64,000 bases of DNA from contig NZ_VJMG01000023.1 in assembly GCF_007004135.1 (NCBI RefSeq), forward strand, positions 26,230-90,229, written 5' to 3'. Shown one piece after another: positions 55,195 through 64,000 of the stretch (within the stretch, counting starts at the first letter, position 1; each line of letters starts with the position of its first letter). The stretch is from Affinirhizobium straminoryzae. GTDB taxonomy: Bacteria; Pseudomonadota; Alphaproteobacteria; Rhizobiales; Rhizobiaceae. The notes under the pieces are model-generated. The model was not told the DNA's origin, ran no database searches, and saw only the letters and a list, made by a program, of their open reading frames with translations. Both the position numbers and the translations under genes were made by a program.

Positions 55195-56693
55195 GCAAAT
55201 TTCCTCTTACGCAACGGCTTGTCCCGTTTTGCAAACATTCGAAATATGAAGAATATCACGCTGAGTACAGCAATAAATTGAAAGGGGATCCGTGTAGACG
55301 CCATCGCGACACTGAGAAGCGTTGTCGAGACGAAGCCGTTGACGAAGAACTGGGACATAATCAGGATCGCCGTGACGCGGCCACCCATCATCCGAGCCAT
55401 TACGCCATACATGTAACTCATCATGTAATAGAGATAAAATGTTACCAGGAAAACGCAGGCATACCCTCCGATCGAGAAAAGTTCACCCTGAACCGTAATC
55501 ATCGGCCGCCCCACGTTGGCCCAGTCACGCAGTCCGAGCTCCCAGACGATCTGGTCACTGAACAGGAGATCCTTGTCCTGACCCAAAATGCCCGGCAGAA
55601 CGTTCCAGACAATATTCCCCCAGAGATCATCCCAACGGATGGCACCGATGTCGCGAATTTTCGAGACAACAATATCCATCTGGGGAAGAAGCGTCAGACG
55701 CTGAAGCAGGCTGTCGGAACCTGCTCTGAAAAAGTCCGAGTAAAAACCACTGGTGTTTTCCGGCGCGGTGACGGCCTCCAGTTGAACAGGATGCACGTAG
55801 AAAGGATTGATCAGGAAAAATGCAGTATCCAAGGAAAAAAACTTCGACGCGAACAACTCCGCCGTCGATACCGACGTACCTCTCGTCCAGCGAACGGAGA
55901 GAAGAAGGGCTGAAAATATGCTCAGCAATCGCATGGTGAAGTATGCGGCAATCAGGGTACCGAAAGAAATGATTTTCTCTTTCAGCATCAGAACCGCGAA
56001 ACCCATCATGAATAGAAGCGCCATGAGCGCCGTACGCCCACTACTGGCAGCAGAAATGTAGAACATAAGCGCAAAGATCCCCAACAACATGGGATCCTGG
56101 GCAATTTTTCCTTCCGCAAGGCGGATCGACATCGCGACAAGCAGAAAATAGCCGATCGTTACCGCGTATGCGGGAGAAAGCAAACCATAGTTTCCGACAA
56201 TGACACCGAGCAAACCAACGATCAGAAACGGGTACTGCAATGTGTTAAGCGTGGAACGCCGACGAAGGTACTTGAATTCATCGATCTTCAGCAGGACGCC
56301 TCTATTCGGCGTCAGCAGGCAAGCCACATACAGCGCCAATTGGCTGACGAGAGCGACAAGTGCAGCTCTTTCTGCATTCCCCAACCCGTAGGTTGCTGTC
56401 TGACCATTCAGAAAAGCGTAGGCATAGGTCGCAACAGAGAACATCCAATAAACGTTCGTAAAGATGATGATCCTGATTCCATCCCTGCAGCGCATGGTAA
56501 CGAGCCAAGCTATCGCTGCCATGGCCAAATGCGCACACGCGGTAAGAAATTGCTGATCCAGCGCAAAGTTTAACAGAACAAGCGCGACGTGAAATGGGAT
56601 GACAAACCTCACGAAGGTCCAGACACGCAGGTCGAAGCGGCCGGCCAGAATGGCATCGCGTTGGAGTTCCGACTGCGCAGCGATCGATGACAT
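55191..56693 (-). CDS. Wzy-like repeat-unit polymerase (predicted)
   Basis: A 500-residue protein with about 11-12 hydrophobic segments and a large loop rich in Trp and Asp (RWDDLWGNIVWNVLPGILGQDKD). There is no strong family motif. The call rests on topology, size, and position between the flippase and a glycosyltransferase gene. SGRTALMALLFMMGFAVLML and the preceding long periplasmic loop fit Wzy proteins. Moderate GC, like wzx. A second polymerase-like gene lies at 37732. Confidence 0.72.
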   Translation of the reverse strand: MSSIAAQSELQRDAILAGRFDLRVWTFVRFVIPFHVALVLLNFALDQQFLTACAHLAMAAIAWLVTMRCRDGIRIIIFTNVYWMFSVATYAYAFLNGQTATYGLGNAERAALVALVSQLALYVACLLTPNRGVLLKIDEFKYLRRRSTLNTLQYPFLIVGLLGVIVGNYGLLSPAYAVTIGYFLLVAMSIRLAEGKIAQDPMLLGIFALMFYISAASSGRTALMALLFMMGFAVLMLKEKIISFGTLIAAYFTMRLLSIFSALLLSVRWTRGTSVSTAELFASKFFSLDTAFFLINPFYVHPVQLEAVTAPENTSGFYSDFFRAGSDSLLQRLTLLPQMDIVVSKIRDIGAIRWDDLWGNIVWNVLPGILGQDKDLLFSDQIVWELGLRDWANVGRPMITVQGELFSIGGYACVFLVTFYLYYMMSYMYGVMARMMGGRVTAILIMSQFFVNGFVSTTLLSVAMASTRIPFQFIAVLSVIFFIFRMFAKRDKPLRKRKFA

Positions 56694-56699
56694 CCTGGG

Positions 56700-57998
56700 T
56701 TACTTCGCTCCGAGACCTGCATGGAACAATCCGGCCAGTTGCGGCAGCACATCGTGCGACGAAAGCCCGCGCACGAGAACAAGCTGATCCGCTTGCCGAG
56801 TGGAAGACATCATCTGCCGAGAGGCCTCGTTGATCGCCTGCGCCATCTCGCCCGCATCGCCCGGCGGCACCACGATCGCTGCGCCGCGCACGAACTCTGC
56901 AAGCTCCGTGCCGTCGTCGGCCGTCACCAGCACCGGCCTGCCACTGGCCAGCATACCACCAAGCTTGGAAGGAAGCACGAGGTCCGCAGCGCCCTTGTCC
57001 TGCGGCAGGGCATGCAGGTCCGCCATATTGAGGAACGCGTTCAGCCGCGCATAGGGCTGGAAAGGCAGGAAGCGCAAATTGGAAAGATGTCCGTAGCGCG
57101 CCTGCAGCTCGGCCTTGACCGGGCCTTCGCCGGCAATCACGAAATGGATCTTTTTCTCGTCCTTCAATTGCTCGGCCGCATCCAGAAGCACGTTCAGACC
57201 CTGCTTGGCACCGATATTGCCGGAATAGAGAACAACGAAGTCATCCTTCGCAAAGCCGAGTTCGGCGCGATAGGGGCTCTCTTCGTCCATAGGATAGATG
57301 TGCGTCAGATCGACCCAGTTGCGCACCAGCGCCATCTTCTCGGGCAAAACGCCCTTGGCCACCAGTTTTTCCGCCATGCGGTTGGAAATGGTGATTACCT
57401 TGTCGAACCGCTTCAGTGTGAAGCGCTCGAAGGCAAAGCCGAGCTTCTTCAGGAGCCCGTGGGCCCCGAGATGGCCGACAGCAAATGCCGCGTCGACTTC
57501 TAGGTCCTGAACGTGCAGCACGGTCCGCGCGCCGATGACGGCAGCAGCCAGTTGCGCAACGGGCGAGGCAAACAGGGTCGGCTCGACGCAGAACACCGTT
57601 TCCGGCCGACGCCGCAGGATCTGCCAGAAGACGACGGGCGCGGACGCGACGGCAAAGCTCAGCGGCGCCAGCATGCGCCAGATGCCGCTCATCTTGCGGC
57701 GCAGCAGCAGCGGCGTGCGCACCACCTTGACACCGTTTTCCACCGAGCTGCCATAACCGTTGCGGTAACCGTGCTGCACGGCCCAGCCGGGATAATGCGG
57801 CGGCGTGGTGACCACCGTGACGTCCACCCCCTCGCGCGCAAGATATTCGGCGATCTCACCGGTATATTTGCCGACGCCCGCAAGCTCCGGCGCGTAATTC
57901 ATGCCATAGATCACAACCTTCCGGGCCGCCAACGGCGACACTGCGGCCTTGGGCGCAACAGCTTCCGCATGAAGGTCATCAAGGGCGGCCGAACTCAT
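56700..57998 (-). CDS. WcaI-like family 4 glycosyltransferase
   Basis: A 432-residue GT-B enzyme resembling WcaI of colanic acid synthesis. KVVIYGMNYAPELAGVGKYTGEIAEYL and TTPPHYPGWAVQHGY form the N-terminal half. VVLYSGNIGAKQGLNVLLDAAEQL and LPSKLGGMLASGRPVLVTAD form the donor half. WcaI homologues are thought to transfer fucose, which fits the GDP-fucose genes next door; that link is inferred. Its start overlaps the fcl stop (ATGA). Confidence 0.9.
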   Translation of the reverse strand: MSSAALDDLHAEAVAPKAAVSPLAARKVVIYGMNYAPELAGVGKYTGEIAEYLAREGVDVTVVTTPPHYPGWAVQHGYRNGYGSSVENGVKVVRTPLLLRRKMSGIWRMLAPLSFAVASAPVVFWQILRRRPETVFCVEPTLFASPVAQLAAAVIGARTVLHVQDLEVDAAFAVGHLGAHGLLKKLGFAFERFTLKRFDKVITISNRMAEKLVAKGVLPEKMALVRNWVDLTHIYPMDEESPYRAELGFAKDDFVVLYSGNIGAKQGLNVLLDAAEQLKDEKKIHFVIAGEGPVKAELQARYGHLSNLRFLPFQPYARLNAFLNMADLHALPQDKGAADLVLPSKLGGMLASGRPVLVTADDGTELAEFVRGAAIVVPPGDAGEMAQAINEASRQMMSSTRQADQLVLVRGLSSHDVLPQLAGLFHAGLGAK

Positions 57999-58966
57999 GC
58001 GGCCGCTCCCGGCTTGCGCTCGGCGTACTCGCCTGCGAGGAAGGCATCGTAGGCGCTGCGAATGCCCTCCTCGAGCTCAATCCTTGGCGACCAGCCGGAT
58101 GCCCTGAGCTTGTCGGCGCTCATCAGCTTGCGCGGCGTGCCATCGGGCTTGGAGAGATCGTTGACGATCGCCCCCTCGTAGCCAACCACCTTGCAGACAA
58201 GTTTCGTGAGGTCCAGGATGGTCACATCGTCTCCGAAGCCGATATTGACGTGGCTTTCGCCGGAATAAGTCTTCATCAGGTGAACGCAGGCGTCGGCACA
58301 ATCATCGACATGCAGAAACTCGCGACGCGGCGTGCCCGTGCCCCATACCACGATTTCCGACTTCCCGTTGATTTTGGCTTCGTGCGCCTTGCGGATCAGT
58401 GCCGGCATCACATGGCTGGAGGTGAGGTCGAAATTGTCGCCGGGGCCATAGAGATTGGTCGGCATGGCGGAAATGAAATCGTGCCCATGCTGCTTGCGAT
58501 AGGCCTGACACAGCTTGATGCCGGCAATCTTGGCAATCGCATACCACTCGTTCGTGGGCTCCAGCGCGCCCGTCAACAGGGCATCCTCAGTAATCGGCTG
58601 CGGCGCAAACTTCGGATAGATGCAGGAGGAGCCGAGAAACAGCAGCTTCTCGACACCGATGCGGTGCGCGGCATGAATGATGTTCGCCTCGAGCACCAGG
58701 TTTTCGTAGAGAAAGTCCGCCGGATAGGTGTCGTTGGCCAGAATGCCACCCACCTTGGCGGCGGCCAGAAAGACGGCATCCGGACGGTGAGCCCCCATCC
58801 AGGCCTCCACCTGGTCCTGCCGGGTCAGATCAAGCTCACTGCGCGTCGCAACCAGGACCTGACACCCTTCGGACGCCAGACGGCGGACGATCGCCGACCC
58901 CACCATTCCGCGATGCCCGGCAACATACACCTTCTTGCCGGCCAGATCGTAACGCACGTCAGCCAT
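57995..58966 (-). CDS. fcl: GDP-L-fucose synthase
   Basis: NADPH-dependent epimerase/reductase that converts GDP-4-keto-6-deoxy-mannose to GDP-L-fucose, 323 residues. The cofactor motif is KVYVAGHRGMVGSAIVRRL. Catalytic Ser lies in LGSSCIYPK and YxxxK in WYAIAKIAG. GPGDNFDLTSSHVMPALIRK is family-typical. The ATG at 58966 has GGAG about 8 nt upstream. It is first in the long minus-strand unit and divergent from gmd. Confidence 0.95.
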   Translation of the reverse strand: MADVRYDLAGKKVYVAGHRGMVGSAIVRRLASEGCQVLVATRSELDLTRQDQVEAWMGAHRPDAVFLAAAKVGGILANDTYPADFLYENLVLEANIIHAAHRIGVEKLLFLGSSCIYPKFAPQPITEDALLTGALEPTNEWYAIAKIAGIKLCQAYRKQHGHDFISAMPTNLYGPGDNFDLTSSHVMPALIRKAHEAKINGKSEIVVWGTGTPRREFLHVDDCADACVHLMKTYSGESHVNIGFGDDVTILDLTKLVCKVVGYEGAIVNDLSKPDGTPRKLMSADKLRASGWSPRIELEEGIRSAYDAFLAGEYAERKPGAAA

Positions 58967-59763
58967 CACCACACTCCACGAAACCACGATCAGCGCACCC
59001 AGAATTCAGGGACGCAAGAAACGCCCGAGAACGCAAGCAAACAGAAGTCGCACCCGAAAACACCACACCCCAGACGGGAAACTTGACTTCACAAGGCTCC
59101 ATATTGCAGGCACAGACACCGCAGATGAACCGCAACAGACACCATCCAGACGAGATGTCTTCGGAAAGACTTGGCCACGTGAGTACTACACCGCCAGCAC
59201 TGAGGCAATCACCAATATATTCAATTCGTATGGCTCGTCTATTTTTTGGGCATTGGTGCAAACGCGCATCAGACGCATCAAGCGCGGCACGGAAAAGCCA
59301 CGCCGCACGAAGAAAACCGTAACAAATCCTTGGAAAGGGTAACTTCTTCTTGCAAAACTGCGAAAAATCATGAAGCGGAAGAATGCTGCAAAGCACAAAA
59401 TGGGTGTAGGCTCTGCCAATGCGGCGCGTCGAGAGGGTGATCCATCACCGGCTTTTGCAAAGTAGTTATGCGTCTGGCTCATAGTAGATATGAGTCATGC
59501 CTTGACTGTAGCAACATGCAGGAAAACGGTGGCGTTCTGGATCCGCGATGAGGGTGGCGGCGCAACAGTAAGAGGGGAAATATCAGGATAGGTCCGGATG
59601 ATGAATGACAGGGCGGCGCAAGATGATAAAGAAACAGGCGACAGGTCGTCAGACGTCGCTGCGGGCTGAGGCAAGCATTCCTTCCGCATTTTGAAGCGCC
59701 ACCGATCCGCAACCTGCATATCTTGATGAACTATCGGTTTTTGGACACAGGGAATTGGTACAC
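58967..59763. other. Long divergent intergenic region between fcl and gmd
   Basis: About 800 bp with no supported gene and visibly lower GC than the flanks. Short open frames here lack ribosome sites and coding-like composition. It should carry promoters for both the fcl-led unit and gmd. A perfect inverted repeat CTCATA-gtaga-TATGAG (59478-59494) is the best operator candidate. No known regulator site could be assigned. Confidence 0.45.
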
Positions 59764-60858
59764 ATGGCAGATGGACGCAAAGTCGCTTTGATCACCGGCA
59801 TCACCGGTCAGGATGGTTCGTATCTGGCGGAACTCTTGCTGAAGAAGGGCTATGAAGTGCACGGCATCAAGCGCCGCGCCTCGCTCTTCAACACTGATCG
59901 CATCGATCATCTCTATCAGGATCCGCACGAGAAGGACCGCCGCCTGATCCTGCATTACGGCGACATGACGGATTCCTCGAGCCTGATCCGCATCATCCAG
60001 CAGGTGCAGCCGGACGAGATCTACAATCTGGCCGCCCAGTCGCACGTGGCCGTTTCCTTCGAGGAGCCGGAATATACGGCAAACTCGGACGCGCTCGGCG
60101 CACTGCGCATTCTGGAAGCCATCCGCATTCTCGGCCTTGAGAAGAAGTCGCGTTTCTACCAGGCGTCGACCTCGGAACTCTACGGCCTCGTCCAGGAAAT
60201 TCCGCAGCGCGAGACCACGCCCTTCTATCCGCGCTCGCCCTACGCGGTCGCAAAGCTCTATGCCTACTGGATCACGGTCAACTATCGCGAAGCCTACGGC
60301 ATCTATGCCTGCAACGGCATTCTCTTCAACCACGAGAGCCCGGTGCGCGGCGAAACCTTCGTGACGCGCAAGATCACCCGTGCGCTCGCCCGCATCAAGC
60401 TTGGCCTGCAGGATTGCCTCTATCTCGGCAATCTCGACGCCAAGCGCGACTGGGGGCACGCCAAGGACTATGTCGAGATGCAGTGGATGATGCTGCAGCA
60501 GGAACAGCCGGAAGACTTCGTCATCGCGACCGGCGTGCAGTACAGCGTGCGCGAATTCGTCGATGCCGGCGCCAAGGAAATCGGCCTCTCCATCACCTGG
60601 GAGGGTGAGGGCGTGAACGAGAAGGGCTATGACGCCAGCGGCAAGTGCATCGTTGCCGTCGATCCCCGCTATTTCCGTCCGACCGAAGTGGAAACCCTGC
60701 TCGGCGATCCGGCCAAGGCCAAGGAAAAGCTGGGCTGGGTGCCGAAGATCACCTTCCAGGAACTGGTCGCCGAAATGATGCGTGAAGACCTGAAGGCTGC
60801 CGAGCGCGACGAACTCGTCAAGCGCCACGGCTTCGCGGCCTACGACTATCACGAATAA
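59764..60858 (+). CDS. gmd: GDP-mannose 4,6-dehydratase
   Basis: Converts GDP-mannose to GDP-4-keto-6-deoxy-mannose, the first step to GDP-L-fucose, 364 residues. The cofactor motif is [19 protein letters not shown]. Catalytic residues lie in QASTSELYG and [12 protein letters not shown] (YxxxK). [19 protein letters not shown] and [16 protein letters not shown] are diagnostic for Gmd. The ATG at 59764 matches the family start. It is monocistronic, with a terminator close behind. Confidence 0.97.
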   Translation: MADGRKVALITGITGQDGSYLAELLLKKGYEVHGIKRRASLFNTDRIDHLYQDPHEKDRRLILHYGDMTDSSSLIRIIQQVQPDEIYNLAAQSHVAVSFEEPEYTANSDALGALRILEAIRILGLEKKSRFYQASTSELYGLVQEIPQRETTPFYPRSPYAVAKLYAYWITVNYREAYGIYACNGILFNHESPVRGETFVTRKITRALARIKLGLQDCLYLGNLDAKRDWGHAKDYVEMQWMMLQQEQPEDFVIATGVQYSVREFVDAGAKEIGLSITWEGEGVNEKGYDASGKCIVAVDPRYFRPTEVETLLGDPAKAKEKLGWVPKITFQELVAEMMREDLKAAERDELVKRHGFAAYDYHE

Positions 60859-60888
60859 GCCGCAGGCTCCGTTCGCTGATCTTTCTGA

Positions 60889-60910
60889 GGGGCGGTGGAG
60901 ACACCGCCCC
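60889..60910 (+). terminator. Terminator hairpin of gmd
   Basis: A perfect 9-bp stem GGGGCGGTG (60889-60897) and CACCGCCCC (60902-60910) is closed by a GAGA (GNRA) tetraloop, 30 nt past the gmd stop. The T-run is short (TT). Confidence 0.65.
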
Positions 60911-60973
60911 TTCGCATGTCAGGTGCCTGCCCCACGGGCACACAGAGCAGGCCGGCAGAACCGGCCTCTCCCC

Positions 60974-61795
60974 TCACCACAGATCGACGTGGCGGTTGAC
61001 ATCCTTGTAGAGCAGATAGCGGAAGCGGCCCGGGCCGCCGGCATAGCAGGCCTGCGGGCAGAAGGCGCGCAGCCACATGAAGTCGCCGGCTTCCACCTCC
61101 ACCCAGTCGGAATTCAGGCGGTAGACGGCCTTGCCTTCCAGCACGTAGAGCCCGTGCTCCATCACATGGGTTTCCATGAAGGGAATGGTGCCGCCCGGCT
61201 CGAAGGTCACGATGTTGAGATGCATGTCGTAGCGCAGGTCGGCGGGATCGATGAAGCGGGTCGTTCCCCAGGCGCCGTTGGTATCGGGCATGTGGGAAAT
61301 CGCGTGCTCGTCCTCATGGGTGAAGATCGCCGGCGGCAGTTCCAGCCCGTCCACCACCTGGAAGCGCTTGCGCACCCAGTGGAATTTCGCGGCAACCGCG
61401 CCGTCGTTCTTCACCGTCCAGGCAGAGCCGGCCGGCAGATAGGCGAAGGAGCCGGCCCGCAGAGGATGGGCGGTGCCTTCCAGCGTGATCGTCATCTCGC
61501 CCTCGACCACGAAGATCGCACCCTGCGCCTCGCGGTTCGGTTCCGGCTGCAGGCTGCCACCGCCCGGCGCCACCTCCATCAGGTACTGGGCAAAGGTCTC
61601 CGAAAAGCCGGTCATCGGCCGGGCGATGATCCAGGCGCGCGTCTTGTCCCAGTGCGGCAGCAGGCTGGTGACGATATCGGACATCACCGTGCGCGGGATC
61701 ACCGCATAGGCCGTGGTGAACACCGCCTTGCTGGAAAGCAGTTCCGTCTGGCCCGGCAGGCCACCCATCTTGGCGTAATATCGCGCTTTTTCCAT
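60974..61795 (-). CDS. allE: (S)-ureidoglycine aminohydrolase, bicupin
   Basis: Releases ammonia from (S)-ureidoglycine in allantoin breakdown, 273 residues, usual length. Two cupin domains are visible. The C-terminal, metal-binding one has IPFMETHVMEHGLYVLEGKA and WVEVEAGDFMWLRAFCPQACYAGGPG, ending YLLYKDVNRHVDLW. The N-terminal one has GAIFVVEGEMTITLEG. No other purine or ureide catabolism genes are next to it in this window. The inverted repeat at 60949-60967 past its stop could end the transcript. Confidence 0.92.
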   Translation of the reverse strand: MEKARYYAKMGGLPGQTELLSSKAVFTTAYAVIPRTVMSDIVTSLLPHWDKTRAWIIARPMTGFSETFAQYLMEVAPGGGSLQPEPNREAQGAIFVVEGEMTITLEGTAHPLRAGSFAYLPAGSAWTVKNDGAVAAKFHWVRKRFQVVDGLELPPAIFTHEDEHAISHMPDTNGAWGTTRFIDPADLRYDMHLNIVTFEPGGTIPFMETHVMEHGLYVLEGKAVYRLNSDWVEVEAGDFMWLRAFCPQACYAGGPGRFRYLLYKDVNRHVDLW

Positions 61796-61914
61796 TCTTC
61801 CATTCCACGCTGGTCACGGCCGAACCCCGGCCTTCCCCTTCTCATAGACCGAAGATCGGGCAAGATAAATGGCGCAGGAAACGGGCCTTTCCGGTTCGGG
61901 AACGCAGGGGGTGA

Positions 61915-62838
61915 TCAGGCGCGCCCGAGGATCCAGCCTTCCCAGGTGGTGACCGGCGCCTGCAAGGGGGCGCCCTCGGGCCTTGCGCCGAAAACCACGT
62001 CGATCATCGCGAGCAGTCCGACCGTGCAGTCAAAACGATCCTCACCGGCGGCATCGACGCCAAAACCATCGGCCAGCGACGGAAGAAGAGCGGAGGCGTC
62101 CACCGCGAGGTGATCGGCAATCCAGCGATGCAGAAAACCCGCAGCTCTCAGGCGCCCCTCGTGCTTGCGCTTGCTCCACACCGGCTGGCGCGCAATGCCG
62201 ATCTGGCCATAGGCATCGCCCGGATAGGTTTCCGCAATCACGATCGCCTTTTCGGCGAGGATTCGAAAAAGCGCCCCATCGAAAGGCCAGAGGCCGATGC
62301 GATTCCGGTTGGGCAGGATGATCTCGCGCCAGCCGGTGATCGCCGCCTTGCCGACCTGGTTGCCGCCGAGCGTCCAGAACAGCATGGCAGGCGTCGCCCT
62401 GCCCGGTGCCGGCCGCTCGCATTGGCGCAACAGATCGGCAGCATCGAGACCCAGTCCCGTAAACAGATGGCTGCGCAGGGTGCCGCCGGGTCGGGCAGGA
62501 TAGAAGGGACGCGACACGGCAATTTCCTCAGGCTTCGCGGCGACGCGGAACCAGTGCGCCCACTCCCCCTCGCCCGCCACGTCCAGAAAATGGCGGAAGG
62601 AGGCAAGGCCGGTCAGCGCGCCATAGGAGACCGGCAGCCCGATCGGAAAATCGAAACCCAGCAGCAGCGGTCCGGCTTCCGTTGCCCGGGTGGCAAGGCG
62701 CTCGATCAGATCCGCGGTATTGCCAACCGGCTCCGGCGCGGCCAGGCGGTAGCCCCCTCCCTCGCGAATGGCGACCGCCATCCAGCGCTTGCGCGCGTCG
62801 ATGCTCCAGTCGCAATGGGCAATGATGGCCGGCAGCAT
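61915..62838 (-). CDS. DUF429-like predicted nuclease-fold protein
   Basis: A 307-residue protein with the pattern of the DUF429 RNase H-like family: an N-terminal HCDWSIDARKRWMAVAI strand, LLLGFDFPIGLPVSYG with a conserved Asp, IVIAETYPGDAYGQIG with a Glu, KRKHEGRLRAAGFLH, and EDRFDCTVGLLAMIDVV with a late Asp. Members are proposed nucleases, without proven activity that I know of. It is 119 bp upstream of allE on the same strand, but no functional link is evident. Confidence 0.78.
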   Translation of the reverse strand: MLPAIIAHCDWSIDARKRWMAVAIREGGGYRLAAPEPVGNTADLIERLATRATEAGPLLLGFDFPIGLPVSYGALTGLASFRHFLDVAGEGEWAHWFRVAAKPEEIAVSRPFYPARPGGTLRSHLFTGLGLDAADLLRQCERPAPGRATPAMLFWTLGGNQVGKAAITGWREIILPNRNRIGLWPFDGALFRILAEKAIVIAETYPGDAYGQIGIARQPVWSKRKHEGRLRAAGFLHRWIADHLAVDASALLPSLADGFGVDAAGEDRFDCTVGLLAMIDVVFGARPEGAPLQAPVTTWEGWILGRA

Positions 62839-63218
62839 ACGCCTTTTCCCCTCGCATGACGGTTCTCTTCGTCCTGCCGGCGTGCAAGGCCGGCCCTTTC
62901 CCGATCAGGCGCTTCGGGCACCGCAGGTTGTCAACAGTTAGACCAAAGTCGTTCTGATCCGTCCATTCGAGCTGTGCTAGGTTTTTCAATGTCGCTCTTG
63001 GCCACCGCGTTGATTGTGGTCGCCACGCAAGGACCGACATCCGGCAACAGGCCGGAGGAAATGCAATGAGGAGGCGATCGCGCAAGCGACGCGTTGCATT
63101 CCCGGCCGGGGACGGCCGGCATCGGAGTGAGGGGCGCTGCTGGAGGCAGGGTTCACGCGAGAGACTGTGATCAGCGGCATTGGCAGGCCGAGAGGCTGGA
63201 ATCTAGGAGGAGGCATAC
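62839..63218. other. Divergent intergenic region before the MHS transporter gene
   Basis: About 380 bp without a supported gene. It holds the promoters of the DUF429-like gene (leftward) and the transporter gene (rightward). A very strong ribosome site, AGGAGGAGG at 63205-63213, precedes the transporter ATG. No other motif was recognised. Confidence 0.45.
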
Positions 63219-64000
63219 ATGGCAGCAATTGAAATGAACGCCAGGGACCGATCGCGTCCCATGACGGGTGAGGAGAAGAAGGTCATCATGGCCTCTTCTG
63301 CCGGCACCATCTTCGAATGGTATGATTTCTATCTTTACGGTTCGCTCGCCGCCATTATCGGCGCGCAGTATTTCACGGCCTTCCCCGAAGCCACCCGCAA
63401 CGTCTTTGCGCTTCTCGCCTTCGCGGCGGGCTTCATCGTTCGCCCCTTCGGCGCCCTGGTGTTCGGTGCGCTGGGCGATCTCGTCGGGCGCAAGTACACC
63501 TTCCTCATGACGATCCTCATCATGGGTCTGTCCACCTTCCTCGTCGGTCTTCTGCCCGGCTACAACAGCTGGGGTGCGGCGGCGCCGATCATTCTCATCA
63601 TCCTGCGCATGCTGCAGGGTCTGGCACTTGGGGGTGAATATGGCGGCGCGGCGGTCTACGTCGCCGAACATGCGCCGGCCAACCAGCGCGGCTACTTCAC
63701 GGCCTTCATCCAGACGACGGCAACCCTCGGCCTTCTGCTCTCGCTGATCGTCATTCTCGGGGTGCAGAGCTATGTGAACGCACACTGGGCGCCGACGGCG
63801 GTTCTCGATGCGGCAGGAGCCGCCGTCATGAACCCGGATGGCACGCCGAAGATGATCAAGGCCTTTGATCTCTGGGGCTGGCGCGTTCCGTTCCTGGGCT
63901 CGATCCTGTTGCTCCTGATCTCGCTCTATATCCGCATGCAGATGAATGAATCGCCCGCCTTCAAGAAGATGAAGGAAGAGGGTGCCGCCTCCAAGGCCCC
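63219..64000 (+). CDS. MHS-family MFS transporter (metabolite:H+ symporter), 3' part cut off
   Basis: The first ~260 residues of an MFS transporter of the MHS (KgtP/ProP/ShiA-like) family. Motifs: SSAGTIFEWYDFYLYGSLAA in TM1, GALGDLVGRKYTF as the loop 2-3 signature, and RMLQGLALGGEYGGAAVYVAEH in TM4 with YFTAFIQTTATLGLLLSL. A longer extracytoplasmic insert (VLDAAGAAVMNPDGTPKM) follows TM5. The substrate is probably a dicarboxylate or similar organic acid but cannot be fixed. The reading frame runs off the window end. Confidence 0.9.
   Translation, partial: MAAIEMNARDRSRPMTGEEKKVIMASSAGTIFEWYDFYLYGSLAAIIGAQYFTAFPEATRNVFALLAFAAGFIVRPFGALVFGALGDLVGRKYTFLMTILIMGLSTFLVGLLPGYNSWGAAAPIILIILRMLQGLALGGEYGGAAVYVAEHAPANQRGYFTAFIQTTATLGLLLSLIVILGVQSYVNAHWAPTAVLDAAGAAVMNPDGTPKMIKAFDLWGWRVPFLGSILLLLISLYIRMQMNESPAFKKMKEEGAASKA

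Noticed and set aside
58959..59396. 145-codon minus-strand frame in the fcl-gmd gap
   Set aside because: No ribosome site, the composition is unlike the coding regions here (Cys- and Phe-rich), and it overlaps the fcl start.

Overview
This window looks like chromosome of an alphaproteobacterium of the Rhizobiaceae (Rhizobium/Agrobacterium-type). The base composition is GC-rich. Housekeeping genes have rhizobial-type neighbours: rsmE then a GCS2-type gshA, bdhA with a patatin-like gene, a DUF1127 gene facing a LysR regulator, and a glcDEF operon. Genus and species cannot be fixed from the sequence alone.\n\nRegion 1 (1-25 kb) is mostly core metabolism. It opens with a minus-strand glycolate oxidase operon (glcD-glcE-X-glcF). 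X is an unexpected NucS-like nuclease gene that is translationally coupled inside the operon. Next come a plus-strand run (Nudix hydrolase, Pit phosphate transporter, rsmE, gshA, a DUF937 protein), DUF1127/LysR, a soluble chemotaxis receptor, bdhA with a patatin, a zinc alcohol dehydrogenase, a MAPEG protein, guaB, a metallo-beta-lactamase-fold enzyme, an MFS exporter, rlmE, and a Ppx/GppA phosphatase with a long basic and His-rich N-terminal extension.\n\nRegion 2 (25.1-32.5 kb) looks accessory. It starts at a tRNA-Gln(CUG) gene and carries a LysR regulator, a small NTF2-like/SDR operon, an IS3-type transposase remnant, and a fluoride-resistance locus: a fluoride (crcB) riboswitch, a coupled 22-codon leader ORF, and a CLC-type antiporter fused to a DUF190 domain. 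A 23S pseudouridine synthase, prmB and a decayed GGDEF gene follow.\n\nRegion 3 (32.5-60.9 kb) is a large Wzx/Wzy-type exopolysaccharide cluster. It encodes GDP-mannose (manC), GDP-L-fucose (gmd, fcl) and UDP-glucuronate (ugd) synthesis. It also encodes an ExoY-like initiating transferase, seven glycosyltransferases, a WcaF-like acetyltransferase, a flippase, two polymerase/ligase-like membrane proteins, a Wza-like outer-membrane lipoprotein, a Wzc-like BY-kinase, and a secreted low-complexity protein. Three plus-strand genes sit inside the cluster: a BTLCP cysteine protease, an unknown membrane-anchored protein and a PPP phosphatase. Most minus-strand genes overlap by ATGA, GTGA or TTGA junctions, so they form one long coupled transcript. 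The predicted product is an acidic fucose-containing polymer, colanic-acid-like in its precursors.\n\nRegion 4 (60.9-64 kb) has an isolated ureidoglycine aminohydrolase, a DUF429-like protein, and the start of an MHS-family metabolite:H+ symporter cut by the window edge.
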